DNA from: Geobacteraceae bacterium | GTDB taxonomy: Bacteria > Desulfobacterota > Desulfuromonadia > Geobacterales > Pseudopelobacteraceae | Reading direction: 5' to 3' | DNA: 64,000 bases | Assembly: GCA_016720395.1 (NCBI GenBank) | Contig: JADKKR010000004.1 | Span: 62,001-126,000 of the forward strand | Part shown: positions 1-8,998 of the stretch, one piece after another | How positions within the stretch are numbered: position 1 is the first letter of the stretch | Layout of the letters: each line of letters starts with the position of its first letter | Made by a program: the position numbers and the translations under genes | The notes under the pieces: model-generated | Seen by the model: the letters and a program-made list of their open reading frames with translations, nothing else | What the model was told of the DNA's origin: nothing | Databases searched by the model: none

Positions 1-112
1 TAAGCCTGCTAAGAAGAAGAAAGCAAAGAAAGCAAAGAAAGCTGAGAAGAAAGAAGAAGCTCCTGCTGCCGCTCCTGCTGCTGCACCAGCCGCTGCTCCG
101 GCTAAGAAGTAA
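1..112 (+). CDS. C-terminal end of a Lys/Ala-rich protein (partial)
   Basis: Reading from base 2 gives 36 codons ending in TAA at 110-112. The tail is a run of Lys and Ala with some Glu, followed by Ala-Pro repeats and a final AKK. Such low-complexity basic tails occur in histone H1-like nucleoid proteins and on the C-termini of other proteins, so the parent protein cannot be named. A strong terminator follows 20 bases downstream, which supports this being the real end of a transcript. The upstream part lies outside the window. Confidence 0.6.
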   Translation, partial: KPAKKKKAKKAKKAEKKEEAPAAAPAAAPAAAPAKK

Positions 113-131
113 TTTCTTTTCACAACGTTCG

Positions 132-165
132 AAAAAAGCCGCGTCGCGAGATGCGGCTTTTTTTT
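132..165 (+). terminator. Rho-independent terminator
   Basis: A GCCGC/GCGGC stem (138-142 with 153-157) is extended by A/T pairs on both sides and followed by eight T residues. It closes the Lys/Ala-rich gene and precedes hslO. Confidence 0.85.
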
Positions 166-187
166 ATCCTGTCACGAAGGTGGCTCC

Positions 188-1054
188 ATGAATGATCATA
201 TTGTCCGCGCCCTGAGTTCTGCAGGGGGTATTCGCATACTGGCCTGCTGCGTCAACCATCTGGCCGGCGAAATCTGTGCTCTGCAGGGGGCTTCCCCCAC
301 AGCCAGCATCGCTCTCGGGCGGGGACTGGCCGGAGGTGCGCTGATGGGGGCCCTGCTAAAACCGGGGCAGCGGGTTGCCCTGAAATTCGAGGGAAACGGG
401 CCCCTGAGAAAAATGATTATCGAGGCAGATGCCGATGGCGCAGTCAGAGCCTGTGCAGGCAACCCGGCGGCCGAGGCAGAGTCTCTTGAAGGTCGCTGGA
501 ACGTCCCGGGCCTTCTCGGGCGAGCCGGGTTTCTCACCGTAACCAGGGACATCGGAATGGGTGGTGAACCGTATCACGGAATGGTCCAACTACGCAGCAG
601 CGAAATAGGTGAGGACCTTGCCTACTATCTTACCGAATCAGAACAGGTGCCTTCAGCCGTTGGTTTAGGTGCGGGTCTTGATGAAGAAGCTCGGGTATCA
701 TACTGCGGCGGATTCCTGGTACAGGCGCTTCCCAAAGCCGATGAGTCAGATTTAGAGACGGTTATGAACAACATAGCCGCACTTCCTCCACTGGTTGACA
801 TGCTGCAGGCGAGCGGCCCCGAAACCCTGATCGGAGAAATCTTTGGAGAGATACCCTATACCCTGCTGGAAAGCCATGACCTCTTCTTTCGTTGCGGCTG
901 CAACCGCGGAAAGGTGGAGCGCGCCTTGTTATCGTTTAATCCGGATGAACTACGGGACATGATCGAGAATGACGGCGGGGCAGAAGTAACCTGCGAGTTC
1001 TGTCGCCAGATATACAAGTTCGACGCATCAGATATCGAACAACTATCTTTATAA
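188..1054 (+). CDS. hslO: Hsp33 redox-regulated molecular chaperone
   Basis: A 288-residue protein of normal Hsp33 length. Hsp33 is a cytoplasmic holdase that is switched on when oxidation of four zinc-binding cysteines unfolds its C-terminal region. The C-terminal zinc centre is visible as C236-x-C238 and C269-x-x-C272, the expected CxC...CxxC arrangement. The N-terminal part carries the typical Hsp33 start (NDHIVRAL) and the GRG/GGALMGALLK region. A GAAGG ribosome-binding site precedes the ATG. It is followed 27 bases later by truA on the same strand. Nothing looks damaged. Confidence 0.95.
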   Translation: MNDHIVRALSSAGGIRILACCVNHLAGEICALQGASPTASIALGRGLAGGALMGALLKPGQRVALKFEGNGPLRKMIIEADADGAVRACAGNPAAEAESLEGRWNVPGLLGRAGFLTVTRDIGMGGEPYHGMVQLRSSEIGEDLAYYLTESEQVPSAVGLGAGLDEEARVSYCGGFLVQALPKADESDLETVMNNIAALPPLVDMLQASGPETLIGEIFGEIPYTLLESHDLFFRCGCNRGKVERALLSFNPDELRDMIENDGGAEVTCEFCRQIYKFDASDIEQLSL

Positions 1055-1081
1055 TTTTCAGGATCCTGGGATTAGTAACGC

Positions 1082-1861
1082 ATGCGAACTATCCGTTTAA
1101 CAATCGAATATGACGGCACCTGTTACTCTGGCTGGCAACGCCAGCCCAACGGACTGGCCATACAACAGGTGATTGAAGAAGCCCTGTGCCAACTGCTTGG
1201 CGAGAAGGTTGAGGTGCGATCATCCGGGCGAACTGATGCCGGTGTGCACGCCCGCGGCATGGCTGCGGCGTTCAAGACTTCGGCCAATCTGCCGCTGAAA
1301 GCCTTTGTTGAAGGGACCAACCGCTTCCTGCCACCCGACATTGCCATCCTGGACGCAATTGAAGTGCCGAATAGTTTCAAGCCGATTGGCGATGCCCTGG
1401 CCAAGCACTATCGGTACACAATCCTTTTATCATCAGTGCGTTCACCTTTGCACCGGCTCCATGTCTGGCATCTCCGCGAACAACTTCACCTGGAAGCTAT
1501 GAAGGCCGCTGCCGCAAGCTTTGTCGGCCGACACGACTTCGCGGCCTTCCGGGCCTCAAATTGCGCTGCCAGGACAACGATACGAAGGGTAGATTCGGTG
1601 GAGATATCACTACAGGGCGATATTCTCCTTATTGATGTTGTCGGTGGGGGGTTTCTTAAGAACATGGTGCGGGTGATGGTCGGGACTCTCGTGGATATCG
1701 GCAGGGGCAGGTTTACGCCGGAGCACATAGCCTGGCTGCTGCAGGACGGAGACAGAAAAAAAGCCGGCGCAACGGCACCGGCCTGTGGATTATGCCTGAT
1801 AAAGGTCTATTACCCTCAAGATACCGGGGTGAGTATCACTTCTCAGCCAGAAGTTTTTTAA
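1082..1861 (+). CDS. truA: tRNA pseudouridine(38-40) synthase TruA
   Basis: A 259-residue TruA that isomerises uridines 38-40 in the tRNA anticodon stem-loop. The catalytic motif GRTDAGVH is present with the nucleophilic Asp at D52, and the C-terminal GGGFLKNMVRVMVGTL segment is intact. Length is normal for the family. The last 26 bases overlap the 3' end of the convergent thioredoxin-like gene on the other strand, so the two stop codons lie inside each other's coding sequence. Confidence 0.95.
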   Translation: MRTIRLTIEYDGTCYSGWQRQPNGLAIQQVIEEALCQLLGEKVEVRSSGRTDAGVHARGMAAAFKTSANLPLKAFVEGTNRFLPPDIAILDAIEVPNSFKPIGDALAKHYRYTILLSSVRSPLHRLHVWHLREQLHLEAMKAAAASFVGRHDFAAFRASNCAARTTIRRVDSVEISLQGDILLIDVVGGGFLKNMVRVMVGTLVDIGRGRFTPEHIAWLLQDGDRKKAGATAPACGLCLIKVYYPQDTGVSITSQPEVF

Positions 1862-2354
1862 TCAGCAGTTCCGTCGAGCGGGCAACTTCATCTGTGGAGC
1901 CCCTGAATACTTCGGATATCCGGCTCCTCTTGTCAATAACGAACATGACCGGCACTGAGCGTACACCGTATTCTGTCAGGGTTGTTTCTCCGGCCAACGC
2001 AACGGGATAGGTAATGCGGTTCTTGTCGGCAAAGGCCTTGACAATCCTCTCCCCATCTTCATCGGCACTCATGCCAAGCACATTCAGGCCCTGCTGACCG
2101 TATTTTCTGTTCATCTCGACGAGATGGAGAATAGACGCACGACAGGGCTGGCACCATGTCGCAAAAAAATCCAGAACCAGCACGCGACCACGATAATTTG
2201 CCAGGGAAACCTGCTGCCCCGACGTTGTGGTCACTATGAAATCCGGTGCAACCTGGCCACTACGGGGCGCAGCGCACAAACTGTCCGGGCCGAGCATGAC
2301 ACCTGTGACCACAAGGAGTATCAGCAAGCGATACGACAGGGTCACAGGCCTCAT
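1836..2354 (-). CDS. TlpA/ResA-family exported thiol-disulfide oxidoreductase
   Basis: A 172-residue thioredoxin-fold protein with an N-terminal hydrophobic signal or anchor (about residues 7-28) and the active site W67-C68-Q-P-C71. The AhpC/TSA-Redoxin style core (VAPDFIVTTTSGQ near the N-terminus, a cis-Pro region at SVPVMFVID) fits TlpA/ResA proteins, which reduce apocytochrome c cysteines or other periplasmic thiols before heme attachment. That role would suit a genome with this many c-type cytochromes, but it is inferred. The gene starts 5 bases after the trxA stop, so the two are probably cotranscribed, with trxA first. The start is uncontested; the 3' end overlaps truA. Confidence 0.85.
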   Translation of the reverse strand: MRPVTLSYRLLILLVVTGVMLGPDSLCAAPRSGQVAPDFIVTTTSGQQVSLANYRGRVLVLDFFATWCQPCRASILHLVEMNRKYGQQGLNVLGMSADEDGERIVKAFADKNRITYPVALAGETTLTEYGVRSVPVMFVIDKRSRISEVFRGSTDEVARSTELLIKKLLAEK

Positions 2355-2359
2355 TCCCT

Positions 2360-2689
2360 CTAGAGCGCCTTTGCGAGCAATGCATCCAGTTGCGACTTCG
2401 GTACCGCTCCGACGATCTGGTCAACAACGACACCCCCCTTGAAAAGTATCAGGGTCGGGATGCCACGTACCCCGAATTTGCCGGGAGTGGCCTGATTTTC
2501 ATCAACATTTACCTTGCCTACTTTGATCTTGCCGGCATATTCATCAGCCACTGTATCGACAAGTGGAGCAATGGCCTTGCAGGGTGCACACCAGGTCGCC
2601 CAGAAATCCACGAGAACAGGGATATCTGACTGGAGGACCTCCTGATCAAAATTGGCATCGGTAAATGCCATCACTTTTTCGCTGGCCAT
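2360..2689 (-). CDS. trxA: Thioredoxin
   Basis: A 109-residue cytoplasmic thioredoxin with the classical active site WCAPC (C34, C37), the [10 protein letters not shown] context and the [11 protein letters not shown] cis-proline segment. It reduces protein disulfides and would be recharged by thioredoxin reductase, whose gene lies at 25266 in this window. An AAGGAG ribosome-binding site sits seven bases upstream of the ATG. It forms a two-gene unit with the TlpA-like gene immediately downstream and is divergent from the precorrin-2 dehydrogenase gene. Confidence 0.95.
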   Translation of the reverse strand: MASEKVMAFTDANFDQEVLQSDIPVLVDFWATWCAPCKAIAPLVDTVADEYAGKIKVGKVNVDENQATPGKFGVRGIPTLILFKGGVVVDQIVGAVPKSQLDALLAKAL

Positions 2690-2842
2690 ACGTAAGTCTC
2701 CTTTTGTAAAGTTGAAATGCGGTAAATGATATACCAGGCTATGAAAAAATCAAGAGCAAACTCGGTGGCACGCCGTTTAGTTGAAATGAGGTCAGGATCG
2801 GAGTATGCTCTTTTTGCTGTCGGTCTGTCAAAGGAGTTACTG

Positions 2843-3439
2843 GTGCCTCATCTGCCGCTGAATATCGATGTCCGTGGTATGACTGCCCTTGTCGTTGGTG
2901 GCGGCACTGTTGCCGGGCGAAAGATTTTGTCCCTTCTGGATGCTGGTGCCACAGTCAGAATAGTCGCACCTGAAGTATCTCCGGAGATCGCCCGCCTTGC
3001 TGCAACCGGAACGGTCAGCTTGAAAACCGGCTGTTACGAACCGAGCGATCTGCAGGATACCTTTCTGGTCGTGGCCGCCACAAATGAACCGGCAATCAAT
3101 CACATGATTGCCTCCGAAGCCCATAACCGAAGAATTCTGGTTGCTGTCGTCGACAACCCGGGATCGGGAAACTGCACCTTTCCCGCACTGCTCCGGCGCG
3201 GTGGCCTGGAGGTCAGTGTCTCTACCAATGGAGCCTGCCCGGGATTCGCAGCGATTGTGCGGGACGTGATCGCCGCCGAACTCGGCGAAGAATTCGGTTC
3301 CATACTGGAAACTCTCACTTTAGAACGTGAAAAGCTGTTGACGGAAGGCAGCCCCAGCACTTACAATAATAAAATTTTGCGCTCCCGTGCCTGGGAGCTG
3401 ATAAACGAGTTGAACAAACACAAGGAACGTGTGCCATGA
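2843..3439 (+). CDS. Precorrin-2 dehydrogenase / sirohydrochlorin ferrochelatase (Met8/CysG N-domain type)
   Basis: The protein oxidises precorrin-2 to sirohydrochlorin and is predicted to insert iron to make siroheme. The NAD-binding motif VVGGGTVAGRK lies near the N-terminus, followed by the family segments VVAATN and NGACPGFAA. I place the start at the GTG at 2843, because an AAGGAG site (2831-2836) stands six bases before it and the product then begins PHLPLNIDVRG as in relatives. The longer frame from 2726 adds 39 residues with no family resemblance. The chosen form is 198 residues. The stop overlaps the next start as ATGA. The CobA domain encoded downstream supplies its substrate. Confidence 0.85.
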   Translation: MPHLPLNIDVRGMTALVVGGGTVAGRKILSLLDAGATVRIVAPEVSPEIARLAATGTVSLKTGCYEPSDLQDTFLVVAATNEPAINHMIASEAHNRRILVAVVDNPGSGNCTFPALLRRGGLEVSVSTNGACPGFAAIVRDVIAAELGEEFGSILETLTLEREKLLTEGSPSTYNNKILRSRAWELINELNKHKERVP

Positions 3440-4236
3440 CGCACCTCTTTTTCTCTTTGACCCTCGGCCTGTATGGCATTGCTACTGCAGCCTATCTGAC
3501 CTGCCTGCTGCGAACGTCCCCATGGATAACGACATGGGCAACACGCCTGCTCACGGCAGGCTGCGTTGCCCACATCCTTTCTACCGTCCACCTGGCCAGT
3601 ACGGAGAAACACCTGCCGCTTACAAACATGCAGGAGTCACTTTCATTTTTCAGTCTGATGATTGTCGCTGTTTTCCTCGTCTTTGAGCACCGTTACAAGG
3701 TAACCACACTCGGCTCATTTGTCACACCGGTGGCCCTGGTAATGCTGGGTGTCTCAAGCACCCTGCACGGAGGATCACGTCAGTTGCCGCCGATTCTGCA
3801 AAGCAACTGGTTCTGGATTCATGCTCTGCTGGCCTTCATCAGCTACGCCGCCTTTACTATTGCCTTCGGTGTTGCAGTGATCTACCTGATTCAACGGCAT
3901 TTTCTCAAAACAAAACATTTTGGGGCACTGTTTCAGAAACTACCCCCCCTTGAAACCCTTGACGAAATCAGTTACCGCTGTTTTGCAATCGGTTTTCCTC
4001 TGCTTACCATTGCCATCATTTCAGGCGCTATCTGGTCGGAGAAGGCCATGGGAAGTTACTGGATCTGGGACCCCAAGCAGACCTGGTCACTTATCACCTG
4101 GCTCATCTATGCTGCCTTGCTGCACGGGCGCCTTACCATCGGCTGGCGTGGAAAGCGCGCCGCGATACTGTCAATAGTCGGATTCGTTGTTCTTCTGATC
4201 ACTTTTTTCGGCATGAAGCACAGCATCTCGTGGTAG
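3436..4236 (+). CDS. CcsA/HemX-like cytochrome c assembly membrane protein
   Basis: A 266-residue polytopic protein with about eight membrane segments. The C-terminal part holds the tryptophan-rich heme-handling signature ([16 protein letters not shown], roughly residues 201-216) shared by CcsA, ResC and HemX. CcsA/ResC proteins deliver heme to apocytochromes c; HemX proteins sit next to hemA and may affect glutamyl-tRNA reductase levels. Its place directly before hemA favours the HemX name, while the cytochrome-rich genome favours a maturation role; no ResB partner is visible here. The start overlaps the upstream stop by four bases (ATGA), which implies translational coupling. Confidence 0.85.
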   Translation: MTHLFFSLTLGLYGIATAAYLTCLLRTSPWITTWATRLLTAGCVAHILSTVHLASTEKHLPLTNMQESLSFFSLMIVAVFLVFEHRYKVTTLGSFVTPVALVMLGVSSTLHGGSRQLPPILQSNWFWIHALLAFISYAAFTIAFGVAVIYLIQRHFLKTKHFGALFQKLPPLETLDEISYRCFAIGFPLLTIAIISGAIWSEKAMGSYWIWDPKQTWSLITWLIYAALLHGRLTIGWRGKRAAILSIVGFVVLLITFFGMKHSISW

Positions 4237-4285
4237 CCCTAATTTCTCACCGGTCACCGGACACATTTATGGAATCAACCGCCCA

Positions 4286-5590
4286 ATGAACATTATCGTC
4301 ATCGGTCTCTCACACAAGACCGCCACAGTTGAGATTCGCGAACGGGTTGCCTTTTCTCCCAACCTGATAGAAAAGCCTTTGCGCGATCTGATAGCACTGA
4401 ACGATATCATCGAAGGTGTGATCATCTCCACGTGCAACAGGGTTGAGGTTTACGCGACCACCCGTGACATCGCCGGCGGCATCGCACGCGTTAAGCGTTT
4501 TCTGGCTGATCACCACCATATCCCGCTGGAGACACTTGAACCACACCTCTATTGCCTTCATTCTGAGGCAGCAATCCGTCACGTTTTCAGGGTTGCCTCC
4601 AGTCTTGACTCCATGGTTGTAGGCGAGCCCCAGATCCTGGGACAGATCAAGACCTCTTACGGATATGCAGCCGAGTATAAATCATCCGGGATCATCCTTA
4701 ACCGTTTCCTCCACAAGGCCTTCTCCGTTGCCAAGCGGGTTCGTACGGAAACAAAGATTGCATCTTCGGCCGTCTCGGTGGCTTTTGCGGCCGTGGAACT
4801 GGCGAAAAAGGTTCTTGGTGACCTGTCGGATAAAACCGTCATGCTGGTCGGCGCCGGCGAGATGTGCGAGCTTGCGGCCAAGCATTTTCTGAACAGTGGC
4901 GCCAAAGGCGTTATGGTTACCAACCGCACCTTTGAAAGGGCCGAACGATTGGCCGAGGAGTTTGGCGGGGAAGCGGTCCGTTTTGAGGAGCTTTTTGATC
5001 ACCTGCACCGGGCAGACATCGTTCTTTCCTCCACCGGAGCGCCGCACATCATCATCGGCCCGAAGGATGTTGAGGAGGTTGTCAAACGTCGTCGTTTCAA
5101 GCCAATGTTCTTTATCGATATCGCCGTCCCGCGTGATATCGATCAGAGGGTAGACGACGTCGAGAGCGCCTATCTGTTCACCGTGGACGACCTGCAGGAG
5201 ATAGTCCAGGCTAACCTGGCTCAGCGCGGCCTTGAAGCTCAAAAAGCTGAAGAGATCGTTGATCAGGAGATTGGACAGTTTTTCAAGTGGCTTTCCTCGC
5301 TGGAGGTGACACCTACCATTGTCGCCCTGCGCAACAGGTTCGAAGAAATCAGGCTGGCCGAACTGGAGAAGACCCGTTCCAGCTGGAAAGACCTGTCACC
5401 TGATACAGAGAAACGACTTGAGAACCTTACAGCCGCAATAATGAACAAGCTTTTGCATGCTCCCACTGCAGCCCTGAAGAAAGCAGGCCAGGGGGGGCGG
5501 GTCGACCTCTATGTGGATGCACTTCGCCAGTTGTTCGAGCTGGAAGCTGCGGCTGAGGATAAAGAGGAACTGGATCTGGAGGAGGAGTGA
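4286..5590 (+). CDS. hemA: Glutamyl-tRNA reductase
   Basis: A 434-residue enzyme that reduces glutamyl-tRNA(Glu) to glutamate-1-semialdehyde, the first committed step of C5 tetrapyrrole synthesis. The catalytic cysteine is C50 in [10 protein letters not shown]; the NADPH site reads [14 protein letters not shown]; the C-terminal dimerisation helices and an acidic tail are present. Length fits the family. It lies in the run of hem genes and its stop TGA (5588-5590) overlaps the GTG start of sfsA at 5587. Confidence 0.96.
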   Translation: MNIIVIGLSHKTATVEIRERVAFSPNLIEKPLRDLIALNDIIEGVIISTCNRVEVYATTRDIAGGIARVKRFLADHHHIPLETLEPHLYCLHSEAAIRHVFRVASSLDSMVVGEPQILGQIKTSYGYAAEYKSSGIILNRFLHKAFSVAKRVRTETKIASSAVSVAFAAVELAKKVLGDLSDKTVMLVGAGEMCELAAKHFLNSGAKGVMVTNRTFERAERLAEEFGGEAVRFEELFDHLHRADIVLSSTGAPHIIIGPKDVEEVVKRRRFKPMFFIDIAVPRDIDQRVDDVESAYLFTVDDLQEIVQANLAQRGLEAQKAEEIVDQEIGQFFKWLSSLEVTPTIVALRNRFEEIRLAELEKTRSSWKDLSPDTEKRLENLTAAIMNKLLHAPTAALKKAGQGGRVDLYVDALRQLFELEAAAEDKEELDLEEE

Positions 5591-6279
5591 AACTCCCACC
5601 TCTCATCCCCGGTACCCTCGTCAGGCGCTATAAACGCTTTCTGGCAGATGTTCTTTTGGAAGACGGCAGCACCGTTACCGTGCATTGCCCCAACTCGGGA
5701 AGCATGAAAGGGTGTGCAATCCCCGGTAGTAACGTGTGGGTTTCCCGCAGTTCGAATCCGGGCCGCACATATCCCTTTACGTGGGAGCTGGTCAAGGCAG
5801 ATGGATTTTGGGCCGGGATCAACACAAGCCTGCCCAATTATCTTGTCCGTGAGTCGATTGAGAACGGCACGGCAAAAGAACTTCAGGGGTACGAGACAAT
5901 CCGTCCCGAGGTACCTTACGGTGAACACAGCCGCATTGACCTGCTCCTCGAATCCCCCCGCCAGCGTTGTTTTGTAGAGGTTAAGAATGTTACCCTGGTG
6001 GAGAACGGCCAGGCTCTCTTTCCAGACGCTGTCACCACCCGCGGTCAGAAACACCTCAACGAACTGATGAGAGTTGTTCGGGAAGGAGACCGGGGTGTAA
6101 TTTTCTTCACCGTACAACGGGGGGATGGCCAGAGCGTTTCTCCGGCAGATGCAATCGATCCCGAATATGGCCGGCTCCTTCGCCTGGCCATGCAGAACGG
6201 CGTCGAGGCTCTTGCCTATCGGGCGCTGGTAACTCCGCAGGAAATAGTTCTGATGGACCGGATTCCGGTTGCAGTATGA
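5587..6279 (+). CDS. sfsA: SfsA family protein (sugar fermentation stimulation protein homologue)
   Basis: A 230-residue protein with the SfsA hallmarks: an N-terminal OB-like part ([16 protein letters not shown]) and a nuclease-like part with [15 protein letters not shown] and [10 protein letters not shown], the acidic/Lys pattern of a restriction-endonuclease fold. The cellular role in this lineage is unclear; E. coli SfsA was first described as a maltose-gene activator and the fold suggests a nuclease. The GTG start overlaps the hemA stop and a GGAGGA site lies just upstream, so it is translated from the hem transcript although it has no known link to heme synthesis. Confidence 0.9.
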   Translation: MKLPPLIPGTLVRRYKRFLADVLLEDGSTVTVHCPNSGSMKGCAIPGSNVWVSRSSNPGRTYPFTWELVKADGFWAGINTSLPNYLVRESIENGTAKELQGYETIRPEVPYGEHSRIDLLLESPRQRCFVEVKNVTLVENGQALFPDAVTTRGQKHLNELMRVVREGDRGVIFFTVQRGDGQSVSPADAIDPEYGRLLRLAMQNGVEALAYRALVTPQEIVLMDRIPVAV

Positions 6280-6317
6280 ACTTACGATTTTAATACGCAT
6301 AGAAATGGAGAACTGTT

Positions 6318-7256
6318 ATGCCCCCCAAACAACTGAGAGTTGGAACCCGCGCCAGCCAGCTGGCGCTCTGGCAGGCTAACTGGGTCAAATCTGAGCTGGA
6401 GAAAAAATACCCCGGCATGGAAGTCACCCTGACAAAGATCAAGACCATCGGCGACAAGATCCTTGATGTACCCCTTGCCCAGGTCGGCGGTAAGGGACTT
6501 TTCGTCAAAGAGATCGAGGAAGCCATGCTCCGCGGGGAGATCGATATTGCCGTACACAGCATGAAGGACGTTCCGACCGATTTCCCGGAAGGATTGGGAC
6601 TGCACTGCATTACCGAGCGGGAGGATCCGCGCGACGCCGTCATCTCACGCAACGTCACGTTTGCCGACCTGCCACAGGGTGCCCGCATCGGAACCAGTGC
6701 TCTGCGCCGTCAGGCCCAGCTGCTCAAGGTACGACCAGACCTGGAGATGTGTATTATCCGCGGCAACGTGGAAACCCGTATCCGTAAACTGGATGACGAC
6801 AAACTTGATGCCGTTATTCTGGCAGCAGCCGGATTAAAACGACTCGGATTTACCGATAAGATCTCTGAATACCTGGATGTAGATCTCTCCATCCCGGCCA
6901 TCGGCCAGGGTGCATTGGGAATTGAATGCCGGCTTGCTGATCCGGTCATCACCGAGACCATTGCCTTCTTTAACCACCCTGAGACCAGTTATGCGGTCCG
7001 CGCCGAGCGTGCCTTGCTGAAGCGCTGCGAAGGGGGCTGCCAGGTACCGATCGCTGCTCACGGCACCGTCACTGCCGGCAAGCTGCGGCTGGTTGGATTT
7101 ATAGCCGCCGTTGATGGCAGCCGTTCCGTGCATGGTGAAATCAGCGGATCAATGGAAGAATGCGAACAGCTCGGTATTCAGTTGGCCGACCGGTTGCTGG
7201 CCGAAGGTGGCAAGGCCATCCTTGAAGAAGTCTATCAGCGGGAAATCAATGCCTAG
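6318..7256 (+). CDS. hemC: Hydroxymethylbilane synthase (porphobilinogen deaminase)
   Basis: A 312-residue enzyme that joins four porphobilinogen units into hydroxymethylbilane. The cofactor attachment loop CEGGCQVPIAAHG carries the dipyrromethane-binding cysteine (C241), and the catalytic-site segments AVHSMKDVPT and IRGNVETRI are intact. A GGAG site precedes the ATG. Its last eight bases overlap the start of the cobA-hemD gene, so product flows straight to the next encoded enzyme. Confidence 0.97.
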   Translation: MPPKQLRVGTRASQLALWQANWVKSELEKKYPGMEVTLTKIKTIGDKILDVPLAQVGGKGLFVKEIEEAMLRGEIDIAVHSMKDVPTDFPEGLGLHCITEREDPRDAVISRNVTFADLPQGARIGTSALRRQAQLLKVRPDLEMCIIRGNVETRIRKLDDDKLDAVILAAAGLKRLGFTDKISEYLDVDLSIPAIGQGALGIECRLADPVITETIAFFNHPETSYAVRAERALLKRCEGGCQVPIAAHGTVTAGKLRLVGFIAAVDGSRSVHGEISGSMEECEQLGIQLADRLLAEGGKAILEEVYQREINA

Positions 7257-8778
7257 CGGTATCGTCTACCTGGTCGGGGCCGGCCCCGGTGATCCCGGGC
7301 TGATAACCCTGCGTGGGGTTGAGTGCCTGCGACAGGCTGAGGTGGTCGTATACGATTATCTGGCCAATGAGTATCTGCTTAATCATGCGCCACCTGCCGC
7401 AGAACGGATCTACGCCGGAAAGATCGGCGGGCGGCACAATCAGGATCAGGAGGAAATCAACCGGCTTTTGGTGGCTAAGGGGCTGGAAGGCAGGATTGTT
7501 GTTCGGCTTAAAGGCGGGGATCCCTTTGTTTTCGGACGGGGGGGTGAAGAGTGTGAGGCACTAGCTTCCGCAGGAGTTGCTTTTGAAGTAGTGCCCGGTG
7601 TAACTGCTGCGGTGGGAGCCGCCGCTTATGCCGGCATCCCTCTGACTCATCGTGATTTTACCGCATCTGTTGCCTTTGTCACCGGACAGGAGGGCAGGGA
7701 TAAAGACGAAACATCCATTGACTGGACTCGCATCTCTCTGGGAAGCGGTACCGTTGTATTTTACATGGGTATAACGGCCCTGCGTCGCAACATGCAACTC
7801 ATGATCGAACACGGCAGGGCCCCGAATACTCCTGTCGCTCTTGTACGCTGGGCTACTACTGCCGGGCAGCAGGTACTGACTGGCACACTTTCCGACATTG
7901 CCGACAAGGCTGAATCGGCTGGCTTCAAGCCACCTGCTGTCACCATAGTCGGCGAAGTTGTCAATCTCCGCAAGCAGCTCCGCTGGTTCGATAATCGTCC
8001 GCTTTCCGGGCGCAGGATTATCGTTACACGTGCAGCTGATCAGGCCGGTGAGTTTTCTGCCATGTTATCCGGTTGCGGTGCCACCGTACTTGAATGTCCT
8101 ACCATAAACCTCATTGAACCGGCTAGTTGGGAAGAACTTGATACTGCTGTTGGCAGACTGACGGAGTTCAACTGGCTCGTACTGACATCGGTTAATTCGG
8201 TGCGTTTCTTCTTTAACCGCCTGGATTTTCTTGGATTAGATGCCAGGGCCCTCGGCCAGTGCAAAGTATGTGCAGTCGGTCCGAAGACTGCTGAAGCGAT
8301 TTTAGCACGCGGAATTCGGCCTGATCTCATTCCGCCTGATTACAAAGCAGAATCCATCGTCTCAGAATTTGCCAAACAGGCCGTCAGAGGTCAAAGAATA
8401 CTCTTTCCTCGTGCGGACAGGGCGCGTGAGATAATTCCGCGGGACCTGGAGCAAATGGGTGCTTCTGTCACTTCTCCGGTCATCTATCGGAATATTCTCC
8501 CGGACCGGCTCTGCCCGGAGACTTTGCTAGCACTCGAGAAACGAAGCGTTGATTGTATAACCTTTACCTCTTCATCAACCGCACTCAATATGGCGGAAAT
8601 GCTTAGTACTGATCTTCTGGCGAATATGTTGCAAGGTGTAGCAGTTGCATCTATTGGACCGGTGACGTCAAAGACTTGCAGGGATCTTGGCTTGAAGGTC
8701 GATATAGAACCACTCGAATTTACACTTGCTGCATTATTGAATTCCATTCAGCGCTACTTTTCAACCGCAGCGCGTTAG
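7249..8778 (+). CDS. cobA-hemD: Fused uroporphyrinogen-III C-methyltransferase (CobA) / uroporphyrinogen-III synthase (HemD)
   Basis: A 509-residue bifunctional protein. Residues about 1-245 are a SUMT domain (VYLVGAGPGDPGLITLRG, GGDPFVFGRGGEE, VPGVTAAVGAAAYAGIPLTHR) that methylates uroporphyrinogen-III twice to precorrin-2. Residues about 255-509 are a HemD domain (RRIIVTRAADQAGEFS, LTSVNSVRFF, TFTSSSTALN) that cyclises hydroxymethylbilane. I use the ATG at 7249, where the SUMT sequence begins; the frame is open further upstream only because it runs inside hemC. The fusion puts the branch point to siroheme next to the ring-closing step and pairs with the precorrin-2 dehydrogenase at 2843. 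Confidence 0.95.
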   Translation: MPSGIVYLVGAGPGDPGLITLRGVECLRQAEVVVYDYLANEYLLNHAPPAAERIYAGKIGGRHNQDQEEINRLLVAKGLEGRIVVRLKGGDPFVFGRGGEECEALASAGVAFEVVPGVTAAVGAAAYAGIPLTHRDFTASVAFVTGQEGRDKDETSIDWTRISLGSGTVVFYMGITALRRNMQLMIEHGRAPNTPVALVRWATTAGQQVLTGTLSDIADKAESAGFKPPAVTIVGEVVNLRKQLRWFDNRPLSGRRIIVTRAADQAGEFSAMLSGCGATVLECPTINLIEPASWEELDTAVGRLTEFNWLVLTSVNSVRFFFNRLDFLGLDARALGQCKVCAVGPKTAEAILARGIRPDLIPPDYKAESIVSEFAKQAVRGQRILFPRADRAREIIPRDLEQMGASVTSPVIYRNILPDRLCPETLLALEKRSVDCITFTSSSTALNMAEMLSTDLLANMLQGVAVASIGPVTSKTCRDLGLKVDIEPLEFTLAALLNSIQRYFSTAAR

Positions 8779-8919
8779 CTCTCTTCTGTACTCTCGTATT
8801 CGATTTCCTTGTAGCCTTTTTCTTTCTTCAGCAAGCAGCATTTCATACATGACGCCCCACATTATTTTTTATGTAATGCAGCCAGCTGTTTTAAATATAT
8901 AACCGATTTCCTCCCTCAT

Positions 8920-8960
8920 AAAGAAAGGGCTCACATGTTAATCATGTGAGCCCTTTCTTT
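8920..8960. terminator. Bidirectional terminator between convergent genes
   Basis: An 18-base perfect inverted repeat (8920-8937 with 8943-8960) with a five-base TTAAT loop. The arms end in A-rich and T-rich stretches, so the hairpin can stop transcription from the hem operon on the plus strand and from the cytochrome genes on the minus strand. Confidence 0.85.
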
Positions 8961-8998
8961 ATATTTATCTACTAATCAGTCTTATAAAATACTCACCC

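Noticed and set aside
2726..2842. N-terminal extension of the precorrin-2 dehydrogenase
   Set aside because: The 39 added residues have no family similarity, while a strong ribosome-binding site stands before the GTG at 2843.
5745..5775. A tRNA T-arm-like sequence (GTTCGAATCC)
   Set aside because: It is inside the sfsA reading frame and no cloverleaf can be built around it.
5509..6300. A 263-codon open frame on the minus strand opposite hemA/sfsA
   Set aside because: It lies across two well-supported genes and its product resembles no family.
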